Shown here one piece after another: positions 1 through 8,323 of a stretch of DNA of 64,000 nucleotides. Both the position numbers and the translations under genes were made by a program. The stretch covers positions 4,965,001 to 5,029,000 of the forward strand of contig NZ_JAPEPC010000001.1 in assembly GCF_026340465.1 (NCBI RefSeq), read 5' to 3'. The notes under the pieces were generated by a model. It worked only from the letters and a program-made list of their open reading frames with translations, did not search any database and was not told the origin of the DNA. The stretch's first letter is position 1. The number at the start of each line of letters is the position of its first letter. This DNA is from Streptomyces sp. NBC_01306 (GTDB lineage: Bacteria > Actinomycetota > Actinomycetes > Streptomycetales > Streptomycetaceae).

Positions 1-396
1 GGGGCGGTAGTACTCGGCCGCCATGCTGCAGATGAACCCCGGTGTGCAGTAACCGCACTGGGAGCCGCCGCGGACCGCCATCTCCTCCTGAACCGGGTGC
101 AGTTCGGGTGGCGTTCCGGGTTTGCCGGGGGTGGCGAGACCTTCGGAGGTGATGACCTCCTGGCCGTCCAGTGCCGCGGCCGGGACCAGGCAGGCGTTGA
201 CCGCCACCCAGTCGGTGGGCTTGTTCACGCCGGGCCGGGCCACCAGGACCGAACAGGCGCCGCACTCGCCCTCCGCGCAGCCCTCCTTGGTGCCGGTGAG
301 GCCACGCTCGCGCAGGAAGTCCAGCACCGTGGTGTGGGGTGCGGTCGGTGCGAGCGCTGCTTCCTTCCCGTTCACCGTGATGCGCGCCCCTACCAT
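1..396 (-). CDS. Xanthine dehydrogenase family, [2Fe-2S] subunit (partial, C-terminus beyond left edge)
   Basis: N-terminal 132 residues of an iron-sulfur subunit of the molybdenum hydroxylase (xanthine/CO dehydrogenase) family, which passes electrons from the molybdopterin subunit to FAD. The ATG at 396 opens a frame with the plant-type ferredoxin motif CEGECGAC-like at residues 40-48 (Cys40, Cys45, Cys48), a further Cys69 and the start of the second cluster domain with CGYC (Cys114, Cys117). The frame runs off position 1. I cannot tell whether it continues into a fused FAD domain (as in XdhA) or ends as a separate subunit of about 160-200 residues, so the substrate is open. Family assignment is secure from the motifs. 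Confidence 0.88.
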   Translation of the reverse strand, partial: MVGARITVNGKEAALAPTAPHTTVLDFLRERGLTGTKEGCAEGECGACSVLVARPGVNKPTDWVAVNACLVPAAALDGQEVITSEGLATPGKPGTPPELHPVQEEMAVRGGSQCGYCTPGFICSMAAEYYRP

Positions 397-1024
397 GACG
401 GGCCTTCAATTCGCTGCGGGGCAGGATTTCGCTGCAGGGCAGGTCGATTCATCATGTTCGCCAATTTCGGGCAGCTTTCTATGCTCGGACGCGCCACGTC
501 AGGGGCGGGCGCACATCGGCACGCGTCAGCGCTGTGCCGGGAATGGTGAGGGGGAAATCAAAGAAACGTGCCACGAAGGGGGGCACATCAGAACGGCGTG
601 CTCAGCAGCCGTGTGCGACCTGACCCGGGGCCCAGACCGTGAGGCGGGCGAGGCGAGCGACATCAGAGCAGGTGTACATCTGCTGGTCGCCTCCTTCAGT
701 GATTACAGGTCTACTTCATCGAAAAGTAGTGGTTGAAGCCACCGAGGTCAAGAGAAGTTGATCTTGCTTTTTGGTGGACCGACCAGATTTTACGGGATGT
801 GGAGACCCTCGGAGAGGCCGTCTGCTCGTGCAGGACCAGCGGGCGCCGGCCGGCGCGTGAGTATCCTGGCGGGTCCCGAACTGCTCGCGGTGCCCGCGCA
901 GCAGCTTCGCGAGATGCTCGGCCACCATCCCGCCGTCCGGCAAGACGCGCCGACCCGCCGCGCTGACACCGCCTGCACGCTTCTCTGACCGCTTCCTGAC
1001 ATCGCGTGACTACTGTCCCGGCGC
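397..1024. other. Intergenic region, about 630 bp, no convincing intact gene
   Basis: No open frame here has both a ribosome site and recognisable protein content. The stretch around 700-800 is clearly more AT-rich than its surroundings and contains a short hairpin (CTACTT/AAGTAG near 713-731). A possible transposase relic on the minus strand is listed separately. The left end should hold the promoter of the dehydrogenase subunit and the right end that of the protease gene, but I cannot place either. Confidence 0.6.
716..943 (-). pseudogene. Possible remnant of a transposase N-terminus
   Basis: The minus-strand reading contains EHLAKLLRGHREQFGTRQ, which resembles the helical N-terminus of DDE-type transposases of actinobacterial insertion sequences (a pattern like LA-LL--HR--GTR-GTRAL). 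Right after it the similarity seems to move into a neighbouring frame (a stretch reading RRPLVLHEQTA), which would mean a frameshift. No catalytic domain, no terminal repeats and no start signal are visible. The AT-rich composition of 700-800 fits foreign DNA. This is pattern recognition only and may be chance. Confidence 0.2.
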
Positions 1025-2134
1025 ATGCACATTTCATCTCATCGCCCCAGCGGTCAGCAGGGCAGCACCCGCAGGACCCTCCGCCGCGCGATCGGGGCCA
1101 CCGTCACGGTGTCGGCGGCCGTCGTCGCACTGGTCACGCCGGCCGCGGCCGCCAACGCCGTACCGCACAACTCCTCGTCCAGCAGCGGCGGCGCGGCAGG
1201 ACCGGACACCACCACCACCCACGCCGGCGCCACGACCGCACAGGAGCGCAACCGGATAGACGCCTACTGGACCCCTGAGCGGCTGAAGCTGGCGAGCGCT
1301 GTCGTCCCCGAGATCACCCCCGTACCCAAGGACGACGACACGCCGGACGACCCGCGGCCGCTTCCCGCGAACACGCCGGACTCCGGGTCCGTGTGGACTC
1401 ACGGCGGGGCGGTGGAGAAGAACGTCGGCCGCCTGTTCTTCACCTTCTCCGACGGCTACGACGGCAGTTGCACCGCGACGGTCGTCACGAGCGCCAACCG
1501 CAGTACCGTCGTCACGGCATCACACTGTCTGAGAGGCGTCGGTTCGCCTTCCGGCGACGACACCTGGAACCACAACTTCTACTTCGTTCCCGGCTATCGC
1601 AACGGAACGAAACCGCTCGGTGGCTTCAGCATCAGGACCATGGCCACCTCTTCCCGCTGGAACGCCGACCCGGACACCACGCAATCGTCGGACGTCGCTG
1701 CCGCCGGTTACGACACGGGACTCCTCGTGGCGAACCCGGCTGCCGGGGGACAACCGATCGCGGACATCACCGGAAGCCAGCACATCGGGTTCGGTCAGCC
1801 CGTCGAGGGCGAGTTCATCCATACCTTCGGATACCCGAGCAACGGACTCAACGATCCCAAGGACAAGTACGTCGGCTCCCGCATGATCCACTGCGCGGGC
1901 ACGAGCCACCCCGGTCCCAAGGTCCCCCTGCTGTGGGGTGAGACCTGCGACATGTCGGCCGGATCGAGTGGTGGACCTCACCTGGCCCACTTCGACACCC
2001 GCACCGGCACCGGCACCGTCGTGGGCATCACCACCACCAGCGAGGAACTCGCGGGCGGACCGACCCCCACGCTCTACGCCACGCGCTTCGGTGACAGCGC
2101 CCACCGCCTCTACGACTGGGCGCAGTCGCGCTAG
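1025..2134 (+). CDS. Secreted trypsin-like serine protease (S1 fold)
   Basis: A 369-residue exported protein. The N-terminus is basic (residues 16-21) followed by a hydrophobic stretch to about residue 45 ending in AAAANA, a Sec-type signal peptide. A Ser/Thr-rich linker follows. The chymotrypsin-fold triad is visible: His167 in VVTASHC, Asp230 in the GYDTGLLV segment, and Ser315 in SAGSSGGP. Cysteines at 149, 168, 290 and 308 could form disulfides. GSSGGP replaces the usual GDSGGP, as in glutamyl-endopeptidase-like bacterial proteases, so a trypsin cleavage preference should not be assumed. No good ribosome site precedes the ATG; the frame begins directly after an AT-poor leader. Confidence 0.85.
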   Translation: MHISSHRPSGQQGSTRRTLRRAIGATVTVSAAVVALVTPAAAANAVPHNSSSSSGGAAGPDTTTTHAGATTAQERNRIDAYWTPERLKLASAVVPEITPVPKDDDTPDDPRPLPANTPDSGSVWTHGGAVEKNVGRLFFTFSDGYDGSCTATVVTSANRSTVVTASHCLRGVGSPSGDDTWNHNFYFVPGYRNGTKPLGGFSIRTMATSSRWNADPDTTQSSDVAAAGYDTGLLVANPAAGGQPIADITGSQHIGFGQPVEGEFIHTFGYPSNGLNDPKDKYVGSRMIHCAGTSHPGPKVPLLWGETCDMSAGSSGGPHLAHFDTRTGTGTVVGITTTSEELAGGPTPTLYATRFGDSAHRLYDWAQSR

Positions 2135-2141
2135 CACCGTC

Positions 2142-2179
2142 CGTCTGGATCAGGCCGCGAGCCCGGCAGGATCCAAACG
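2142..2179. repeat. Intergenic dyad, first copy of a repeated CGTCTGGATCAGGCC motif
   Basis: CGTCTGGATC at 2142-2151 faces GATCCAAACG at 2170-2179, an inverted repeat with one mismatch that can fold as a hairpin just after the protease stop codon. The 15-mer CGTCTGGATCAGGCC (2142-2156) recurs exactly at 6178-6192 after the next gene, so it behaves as a small intergenic repeat, probably tied to gene 3' ends. Confidence 0.6.
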
Positions 2180-2312
2180 AAAGACCTAGGTCCGCAGACC
2201 TGTCCCCGTACGTCGTTCGGACGGACCCGTACCCCGGAATGTTGCAGCGGGATGAAATCCCCAGGTCGCCGCGTTGGATCCTTCCGGTGGTATGAGACAA
2301 CGGGAGGCACCA

Positions 2313-5300
2313 GTGGCGGACGCCGCGCAACAGGACGCCGCGCAACAGGACAGCGCGCAACAGGACAGTGCGCAGCAGGGCGGCGCGCAGCAGGACAAGG
2401 CCCAGGTCGCCGCGGCCGGGGGAGCGCGGCGGCAGGGCTGGGCTCGGCGGATCGTCGGGTACGCCTGGCGGTACCGGCGCAATGTGCTGCTGGCCCTCGG
2501 GTCGTCGCTCGCCGGGATGGCCGTCATGGCGCTCGTCCCGCTGGTCACCAAGGTGATCATCGATGACGTCATCGGCAACGGCACCCGGTCCCTCGCCGTC
2601 TGGACGGGGCTGCTGATCGGCGCCGCCGTCGTCGTCTACGTCCTCACCTACGTCAGGCGCTACTACGGCGGACGCCTCGCGCTCGACGTCCAGCACGACC
2701 TCCGTACCGAGATGTACGGAACGATCATGAAGCTGGACGGGCGCCGGCAGGACGAGCTGTCCACCGGGCAGGTCATCGGCCGCGCCACCAGCGACCTCCA
2801 GCTCATCCAGGGTCTGCTCTTCATGCTGCCGATGACCCTCGGCAACGTGCTGCTGTTCGTGATCTCGCTGGTCATCATGGCCTGGCTCTCCCCGCTGCTC
2901 ACGCTGATCGCCGTGGCAGTGGCGCCCGCCCTGTGGATCATCGCCAAGCGCAGCAGGACCCGGCTCTTCCCCGCCACCTGGTACGCCCAGGGGCAGGCCG
3001 CCGCCGTCGCCGGCGTCGTCGACGGAGCCGTCACCGGGGTCCGCGTGGTGAAGGGGTTCGGCCAGGAGGACCAGGAGACCGGCAAGATCCGCACGGTCAG
3101 CCGCAGGCTCTTCGCCGGGCGGCTGCGCACCATCAAGCTGAACTCCCGCTACACCCCGGCCCTCCAGGCCGTCCCCGCCCTCGGGCAGGTCGCGATGCTG
3201 GCGCTCGGCGGCTGGCTGGCCACCCGCGGCGAGATCACCCTCGGGACGTTCGTCGCCTTCTCCTCCTACCTGGCGCAGCTCGTCGGCCCGGTCCGGATGC
3301 TCGCCATGGTGCTCACCGTCGGCCAGCAGGCCCGCGCGGGTGTCGAGCGCGTCCTTGAGCTGATCGACACCGAGCCGTCCATCGAGGACGGTACGAAGAC
3401 GCTCCCGGCGGACGCCGAGGCCACCGTCGAGTTCGACGGCGTCTCCTTCGGGTACACCGACGACCGGCCCGTGCTCGACGGCTTCTCCCTGACCATCGCG
3501 CCGGGCGAGACCGTCGCCGTCGTCGGCTCGTCCGGCAGCGGCAAGTCCACCGTCTCGCTGCTCCTGCCGCGCTTCTACGACGTCTCGCAGGGCGCGGTCC
3601 TCATCGGCGGCCACGACGTACGCGAACTGACGCTGGAGTCGCTGCGGTCCGCCATCGGCCTCGTGCCCGAGGACAGCTTCCTGTTCTCCGACACCGTCCG
3701 CGCCAACATCGCCTACGGCTTCCCCGACGCCACCGACGAGCAGATCCGCACCGCCGCGCGCGCCGCCCAGGCCGACCGCTTCATCGCCGAGCTGCCCGCC
3801 GGATACGACACCACCGTCGGCGAGCACGGCCTCACCCTCTCCGGCGGTCAGCGCCAGCGCGTCGCGCTCGCCCGCGCCATCCTCACCGACCCCAGGCTGC
3901 TCCTCCTGGACGACGCCACATCCGCCGTGGACGCCCGCGTCGAGCACGAGATCCACGAGGCGCTGCGCGGGGTGATGGCGGGCCGGACCACCCTGCTCAT
4001 CGCGCACCGCCGCTCCACCCTCAACCTCGCCGACCGGATCGCGGTCATCGATGGGGGCCGGCTCGCCGACGTCGGTACGCACGCGGAGCTGGAGGAGCGC
4101 TCGGCGCTCTACCGGCGGCTGCTCACCGACCCGGACGAGCTGGGCGGTGTCTCGCCCGGCCACACCGGGCCCGTGGCGGACGAGCCGGAGGACACCTCCG
4201 TACGCGCGGAGCTGGACGCCGAGTTCGACGTCGAGCGGGGCATCACCCCGCCGCTCTGGGTACGCAACGAGACCCCCGGCACCGGCACGGACGCCGCCCC
4301 CGCCCCCGGCGGGATGCCCGCGACGCCCGAACTCCTCGCCCAGGTAGCGGCGTTGCCGCCCGCCACGGACACCCCGGACGTGGACGAGGCGCACGCCGTC
4401 GCCGCCGAGACCTCGTACGGGCTGCGCCGGCTGCTGCGCGGCTTCGGGCCCGTCCTGCTCATCAGCCTGTTCCTGGTCGCGGTCGACGCGGGCATGGGGC
4501 TGCTGCTGCCGGTACTGATCCGGCACGGCATCGACCAGGGCGTCACCAAGCTCGCCACCGGCGCGGTGTGGACGGCGGCCGGGCTCGGCCTGGTCACCGT
4601 GGCCGTCCAGTGGCTGGCGCAGACCGGGGAGACCCGGATGACCGGACGTACCGGCGAGCGCGTCCTCTACACGCTGCGCCTCAAGATCTTCGCGCAGCTC
4701 CAGCGGCTCGGTCTCGACTACTACGAGCGTGAGCTGACCGGCCGGATCATGACCCGGATGACCACGGACGTGGACGCGCTCTCCACCTTCCTGCAGACCG
4801 GCCTGGTCACCGCGTTCGTCTCGGTCGTCACCTTCTTCGGCATCCTCGTGGTGCTGTTCGTGATCGATGTCCAGCTGGCCCTTGTCGTCTTCGTGACGCT
4901 GCCGTTCCTGGCCGTCGCCACGTACGTCTTCCGCAAGAAGAGCGTCCAGGCGTACGAGCTGGCGCGCGAGCGGATCTCCGTCGTCAACGCCGACCTTCAG
5001 GAGTCCGTCTCCGGGCTGCGGATCGTGCAGGCGTTCCGCCGCGAGTCCACCGGCGCGGGCCGCTTCGCCGGCCGCAGCGACCACTACCGGCAGGCGCGGG
5101 TGCGCGGCCAGTGGCTGATCTCCGTCTACTTCCCGTTCGTGCAGCTGCTGTCGTCGGTGGCCGCGGCCGCCGTGCTGATCGTCGGCTCGCACCGGATCGA
5201 GGCCGGCACCCTCACCACGGGCGCCCTGGTCGCGTACCTCCTGTACATCGACCTGTTCTTCGCCCCCGTGCAGCAGCTGTCCCAGGTCTTCGACGGCTAC

Positions 5301-6170
5301 CAGCAGGCCACCGTCTCGCTCAAGCGCATCCAGGAGCTGCTCACCGAGCCCACGTCGACCGAGGCGAGCACGGTGCCGCTGGATGTCACCGCACTGCGCG
5401 GCGACATCGCCTTCGAGGACGTCTCGTTCGCGTACGGGGCGGCCGACGGGACCGATGGAGCCGATGTGGCCGAGGCGGCGCTGAGCGGCATCGATCTGCG
5501 GATCCCGGCCGGGCAGACGGTCGCCTTCGTCGGGGAGACAGGCGCGGGCAAGTCCACGCTGGTCAAGCTGGTCGCACGGTTCTACGACCCGACAGCCGGC
5601 CGGGTCACCGCCGACGGCATCGATCTGCGGGACATGGACATGACGGCCTACCGCCACCGGCTCGGGGTCGTCCCGCAGGAGGCGTACCTCTTCGCGGGTA
5701 CGGTCCGCGACGCCATCGCGTACGGGCGGGCGGACGCGACCGACGCCGAGGTCGAGGCGGCGGCGCGGGCGGTCGGCGCACACGACATGATCGCGACCCT
5801 GAAGGGCGGCTACCTCCATGAGGTGGCCGAGCGCGGCCGCAACCTCTCGGCGGGGCAGCGCCAGCTGATCGCGCTGGCCCGCGCCGAACTGGTCGACCCG
5901 GACATCCTGCTGCTCGACGAGGCGACGGCCGCACTCGATCTGGCGTCCGAGGCCCAGGTCAACCAGGCCACGGACCGGATCGCCGGCCGGCGGACCACGC
6001 TGGTGGTCGCCCACCGGCTGACCACCGCGGCACGGGCGGACCGGGTGGTGGTGATGGACCACGGCCGGGTCGTCGAGGACGGCACGCACGAGGAGCTGCT
6101 GGCCCTGGACGGCAGCTACGCACGGCTGTGGCGGACCTTCGTCGGGGAGCCCGCGGAGGTGGTGGCGTAG
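2313..6170 (+). CDS. Fused heterodimer-type ABC exporter (TMD-NBD-TMD-NBD)
   Basis: A 1285-residue multidrug/lipid-type ABC exporter with two complete half-transporters in one chain. Start: a TTG at 2274 and an ATG at 2292 are in frame, but only the GTG at 2313 has a strong ribosome site (GGGAGG at 2302-2307, 5 nt spacing). Residues 1-30 are an AQQD-type repeat; the first membrane domain covers about 45-340, NBD1 about 360-600 (Walker A near 404, LSGGQ near 509), the second membrane domain about 705-1000, NBD2 about 1020-1280 (Walker A near 1073). NBD1 has LLDDATS, with Asp in place of the catalytic Glu, and NBD2 has LSAGQ; these two deviations fall in the same composite ATP site, as in exporters with one degenerate site. 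The substrate cannot be read from sequence. A terminator follows at once. Confidence 0.9.
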   Translation: MADAAQQDAAQQDSAQQDSAQQGGAQQDKAQVAAAGGARRQGWARRIVGYAWRYRRNVLLALGSSLAGMAVMALVPLVTKVIIDDVIGNGTRSLAVWTGLLIGAAVVVYVLTYVRRYYGGRLALDVQHDLRTEMYGTIMKLDGRRQDELSTGQVIGRATSDLQLIQGLLFMLPMTLGNVLLFVISLVIMAWLSPLLTLIAVAVAPALWIIAKRSRTRLFPATWYAQGQAAAVAGVVDGAVTGVRVVKGFGQEDQETGKIRTVSRRLFAGRLRTIKLNSRYTPALQAVPALGQVAMLALGGWLATRGEITLGTFVAFSSYLAQLVGPVRMLAMVLTVGQQARAGVERVLELIDTEPSIEDGTKTLPADAEATVEFDGVSFGYTDDRPVLDGFSLTIAPGETVAVVGSSGSGKSTVSLLLPRFYDVSQGAVLIGGHDVRELTLESLRSAIGLVPEDSFLFSDTVRANIAYGFPDATDEQIRTAARAAQADRFIAELPAGYDTTVGEHGLTLSGGQRQRVALARAILTDPRLLLLDDATSAVDARVEHEIHEALRGVMAGRTTLLIAHRRSTLNLADRIAVIDGGRLADVGTHAELEERSALYRRLLTDPDELGGVSPGHTGPVADEPEDTSVRAELDAEFDVERGITPPLWVRNETPGTGTDAAPAPGGMPATPELLAQVAALPPATDTPDVDEAHAVAAETSYGLRRLLRGFGPVLLISLFLVAVDAGMGLLLPVLIRHGIDQGVTKLATGAVWTAAGLGLVTVAVQWLAQTGETRMTGRTGERVLYTLRLKIFAQLQRLGLDYYERELTGRIMTRMTTDVDALSTFLQTGLVTAFVSVVTFFGILVVLFVIDVQLALVVFVTLPFLAVATYVFRKKSVQAYELARERISVVNADLQESVSGLRIVQAFRRESTGAGRFAGRSDHYRQARVRGQWLISVYFPFVQLLSSVAAAAVLIVGSHRIEAGTLTTGALVAYLLYIDLFFAPVQQLSQVFDGYQQATVSLKRIQELLTEPTSTEASTVPLDVTALRGDIAFEDVSFAYGAADGTDGADVAEAALSGIDLRIPAGQTVAFVGETGAGKSTLVKLVARFYDPTAGRVTADGIDLRDMDMTAYRHRLGVVPQEAYLFAGTVRDAIAYGRADATDAEVEAAARAVGAHDMIATLKGGYLHEVAERGRNLSAGQRQLIALARAELVDPDILLLDEATAALDLASEAQVNQATDRIAGRRTTLVVAHRLTTAARADRVVVMDHGRVVEDGTHEELLALDGSYARLWRTFVGEPAEVVA
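2325..2397 (+). repeat. In-frame tandem repeat encoding an Ala-Gln-Gln-Asp tract
   Basis: Five diverging copies of a unit around GCGCAACAGGAC, spaced 12-15 nt, encode the AQQD-rich N-terminus of the ABC exporter. Later copies change CAA to CAG and GAC to GGC, so the array is not perfectly homogenised. Confidence 0.75.
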
Positions 6171-6177
6171 GGCCTTT

Positions 6178-6192
6178 CGTCTGGATCAGGCC
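6178..6192. repeat. Second copy of the CGTCTGGATCAGGCC intergenic motif
   Basis: Identical 15-mer to 2142-2156, again starting within about 10 nt of a stop codon and here running directly into the terminator stem. Flanking GGCCT/AGGCC make it weakly palindromic as a whole. Confidence 0.6.
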
Positions 6193-6227
6193 GGCCCCTC
6201 CCCTTCCTCGGAGAGGGGAGGGGCCGG
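6191..6227 (+). terminator. Rho-independent-type terminator after the ABC exporter
   Basis: A perfect 13-bp stem (6191-6203 with 6215-6227) closes an 11-nt loop about 20 nt after the stop codon. There is no T run, which is usual in streptomycetes. Confidence 0.8.
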
Positions 6228-6379
6228 GGCCCTCGTGAAGATGCTGTGAGTGCGGGATGAGAGCGTTACCGGGGCCGCACGTCCGCCGCCGGGACAACTT
6301 TTCCTCCCGTTCGGCCCTCTTCCATACCGGGATGTGCAGCCCCGACAGCGCACACACCGGAAGCGGGAGCTGAGATACG

Positions 6380-7540
6380 GTGCCGACGATCAGCCAGCGG
6401 ATGCACTTGGTGCTGCTCACCGCCTGGACGGTGCTGTGGTTCGCCGTGGTGGAGCCGCACGGCGGCTTCTCCTGGCACTATCTGCGCGCCGGCGGCGAGC
6501 TGATCTACCAGGGTTCCGGCTCCGGCGGTCTCAACCTCTACGCCCACCATCCCGAGCTCCAGATGGGCCCGGTCAGCTTCCTCGTCGCCGGACTGTTCAA
6601 CCCGTTCCCGGAAGCCACCGGCCAGTTCCTCGCCGCCGCGCTGATGTCCCTGCTCGGCCTGGTCATCGTCGTTCTGGCCGGGCGCAGCGCCGCACACCAT
6701 CTGCTGGGCACCGGCACCAACCACCAGCGGCTGCGCCAGCGGGTACTGATCGCCGGGCTCGCCTTCATCCCGATGTGGATCGAGGTCGCGGTCCGCTTCG
6801 GGCACCTGGACGACGTACTCGCGCTGTTCTTCACCGCGCTCGCGGTCCGGGCCGTCACCCGGGGCACCCCGGCCGCCACCGGCGCGTTCCTCGCCCTGGC
6901 GATGGACTCCAAACCCACCGCGCTGGCCTTCCTCCCGCTGCTGCTGGCCCTTCCCCGGCGGCACTGGCTGCGGGCCGCCCTGTGGTGCGCGGGCCTGGTG
7001 GCGGTCGCCTGGCTGCCGTTCTTCGTCGGCGACCCGCAGTCCTTCGCCGCGGCCAAGTTCGCCATCCCCAACCATCCCGCGTCCGCCCTGCGCTGGCTCG
7101 GGGTCGGCGATCCGGAGACGCCCGGCTGGGACCGCCCCGCGCAGGCAGCCCTCGGCCTGGTGCTCGGCACGGTGGCGGTCTGGCGGGGCCGCTGGCCCGC
7201 GGTGGTCCTGCTCGGTGCCAACGCCCGGATCGTGCTCGACCCGAGCGTCTACACGTACTACACGGCGTCGGTGCTGCTCGGCACGCTGCTGTGGGACGTC
7301 ATCGGGCAGCGCCGGCTGGTGCCGTGGTGGAGCTGGCTGGCGCTGCTGACGCTGTACGGCAGTGTCTTCGTCGTTCCGGACGACGCCCTGCGCGGTCTGC
7401 TGCGGCTGGCGTTCGTGGCGGTGTCCACGGCGTATGTGCTGCTGTGGCCGGTCCGCGAGCGGGGCGGCCGGGGCGGGGTCCGCGGCCGCCGCAGGCCACG
7501 CGCCCGTGCGGGGGTTCCGCTGCCGGAACCGGGCCGGTGA
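6380..7540 (+). CDS. Polytopic membrane protein, possible GT-C-like glycosyltransferase fold
   Basis: A 386-residue integral membrane protein with about nine hydrophobic segments spread over the whole length, beginning with a helix at residues 8-25. A short acidic/His segment after the first helix (WHYLRAGGEL, then NLYAHHPELQMGPV) is the kind of first extracytoplasmic loop seen in GT-C-type mannosyltransferases (GT87/DUF2029-like), but I do not see a secure catalytic motif. The GTG at 6380 is chosen because GGGAGC lies 8-15 nt upstream. The C-terminus is Arg/Pro-rich and cytosolic by charge. It stands alone between a terminator and the next gene. Function not assigned. Confidence 0.7.
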   Translation: MPTISQRMHLVLLTAWTVLWFAVVEPHGGFSWHYLRAGGELIYQGSGSGGLNLYAHHPELQMGPVSFLVAGLFNPFPEATGQFLAAALMSLLGLVIVVLAGRSAAHHLLGTGTNHQRLRQRVLIAGLAFIPMWIEVAVRFGHLDDVLALFFTALAVRAVTRGTPAATGAFLALAMDSKPTALAFLPLLLALPRRHWLRAALWCAGLVAVAWLPFFVGDPQSFAAAKFAIPNHPASALRWLGVGDPETPGWDRPAQAALGLVLGTVAVWRGRWPAVVLLGANARIVLDPSVYTYYTASVLLGTLLWDVIGQRRLVPWWSWLALLTLYGSVFVVPDDALRGLLRLAFVAVSTAYVLLWPVRERGGRGGVRGRRRPRARAGVPLPEPGR

Positions 7541-7742
7541 CGGTTTCGCGGCGACGGTTCGGCGGTTCGTGACGGTTCCGCCGGTGCACGGGGGATCCGG
7601 TCTGCCGGCGCACGGGCAGGTGGCAGGGCGGATGGCATGGGTTGCACCGAACCTGTCATCATCTGTCCGCTTCTGCGGCGCAACCAGCGGACTGTCCCTT
7701 GCGTCCGTACACACATACGCTCGCGCGGCCGAAGGGGAAGAA

Positions 7743-8225
7743 GTGTTCGAGTTGTGGCGAAAGCCGGAGAGCGGGCCGGAGCACGGGGTGGGGCCCGCAC
7801 CGGTGCGTCCGCCGGTGCGCGAGTCCGTGCGGGCACCCGCCCGCGGCCCGGGAGCCGGCCGCTGGGCCGCGGGCCTGACGGCGGCGGCCGCGGTGGCGCT
7901 CGCCCTGGTGGTGCCGGGCGCTCACCCGGCGAGCGCCGCGTCCGGGTGCCCCGGCCACGAGGTCAGGTCCGTGGGCTTCGCCACCGGCCGGCTCCAGGTC
8001 TTCCGGAGCGGCCAGTACGTCTGCGCCGTCACCCTCGCCAAGAAGCCGGGCGCCAGGAGGCAGATGTCGGTCCAGCTCCAGGTGCGCGGCGGGCTGCCGG
8101 TCTCCGACAGCGGGCGGTTCACCCGTCTGGCGGGGCCGGTGAGGGTCCGTGCGGCGAACCGCTGCGTCCGGGCTGTGGGCGCGGTCTCCGGCAAGAAGGG
8201 GGCGTCGGGCTGGTTCCTGTGCTGA
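7743..8225 (+). CDS. Small secreted protein with four cysteines, function unknown
   Basis: A 160-residue exported protein. The GTG at 7743 is preceded by GAAGGGGAAGAA; the frame is open further upstream but there it only shadows the preceding gene. A long basic/Pro-rich N-region (residues 1-40) precedes a hydrophobic core near 44-60 and a cleavage site like HPASA-A near residue 66. The mature part of about 95 residues has four cysteines (one right after the cleavage site, two internal, one as the last residue), suggesting two disulfides. No enzyme motif is visible. Confidence 0.7.
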   Translation: MFELWRKPESGPEHGVGPAPVRPPVRESVRAPARGPGAGRWAAGLTAAAAVALALVVPGAHPASAASGCPGHEVRSVGFATGRLQVFRSGQYVCAVTLAKKPGARRQMSVQLQVRGGLPVSDSGRFTRLAGPVRVRAANRCVRAVGAVSGKKGASGWFLC

Positions 8226-8323
8226 GCGGGTGATCGCTCCCGATGGTCAACTGGGTCTGGCGTGCCTGGTGTTACCCCGGCTAGGTTCGCGGCTACTCGT
8301 TGTGATCCCCAGGGGAGGGCTGA

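Noticed and set aside
2028-6089. Very long antisense open frame opposite the ABC exporter (over 1300 codons), and similar ones at 17548-19263, 19692-21389, 23018-24967, 27964-30000, 36756-39008 and 48800-50206
   Set aside because: High third-position GC removes stop codons from the complementary frames; the translations are Arg/Gly/Asp-rich without domains and run opposite to clearly recognised genes.
7362-7742. Longer N-terminus for the small secreted protein
   Set aside because: It overlaps the end of the membrane-protein gene in another frame; the GTG at 7743 has a ribosome site and places the signal peptide correctly.
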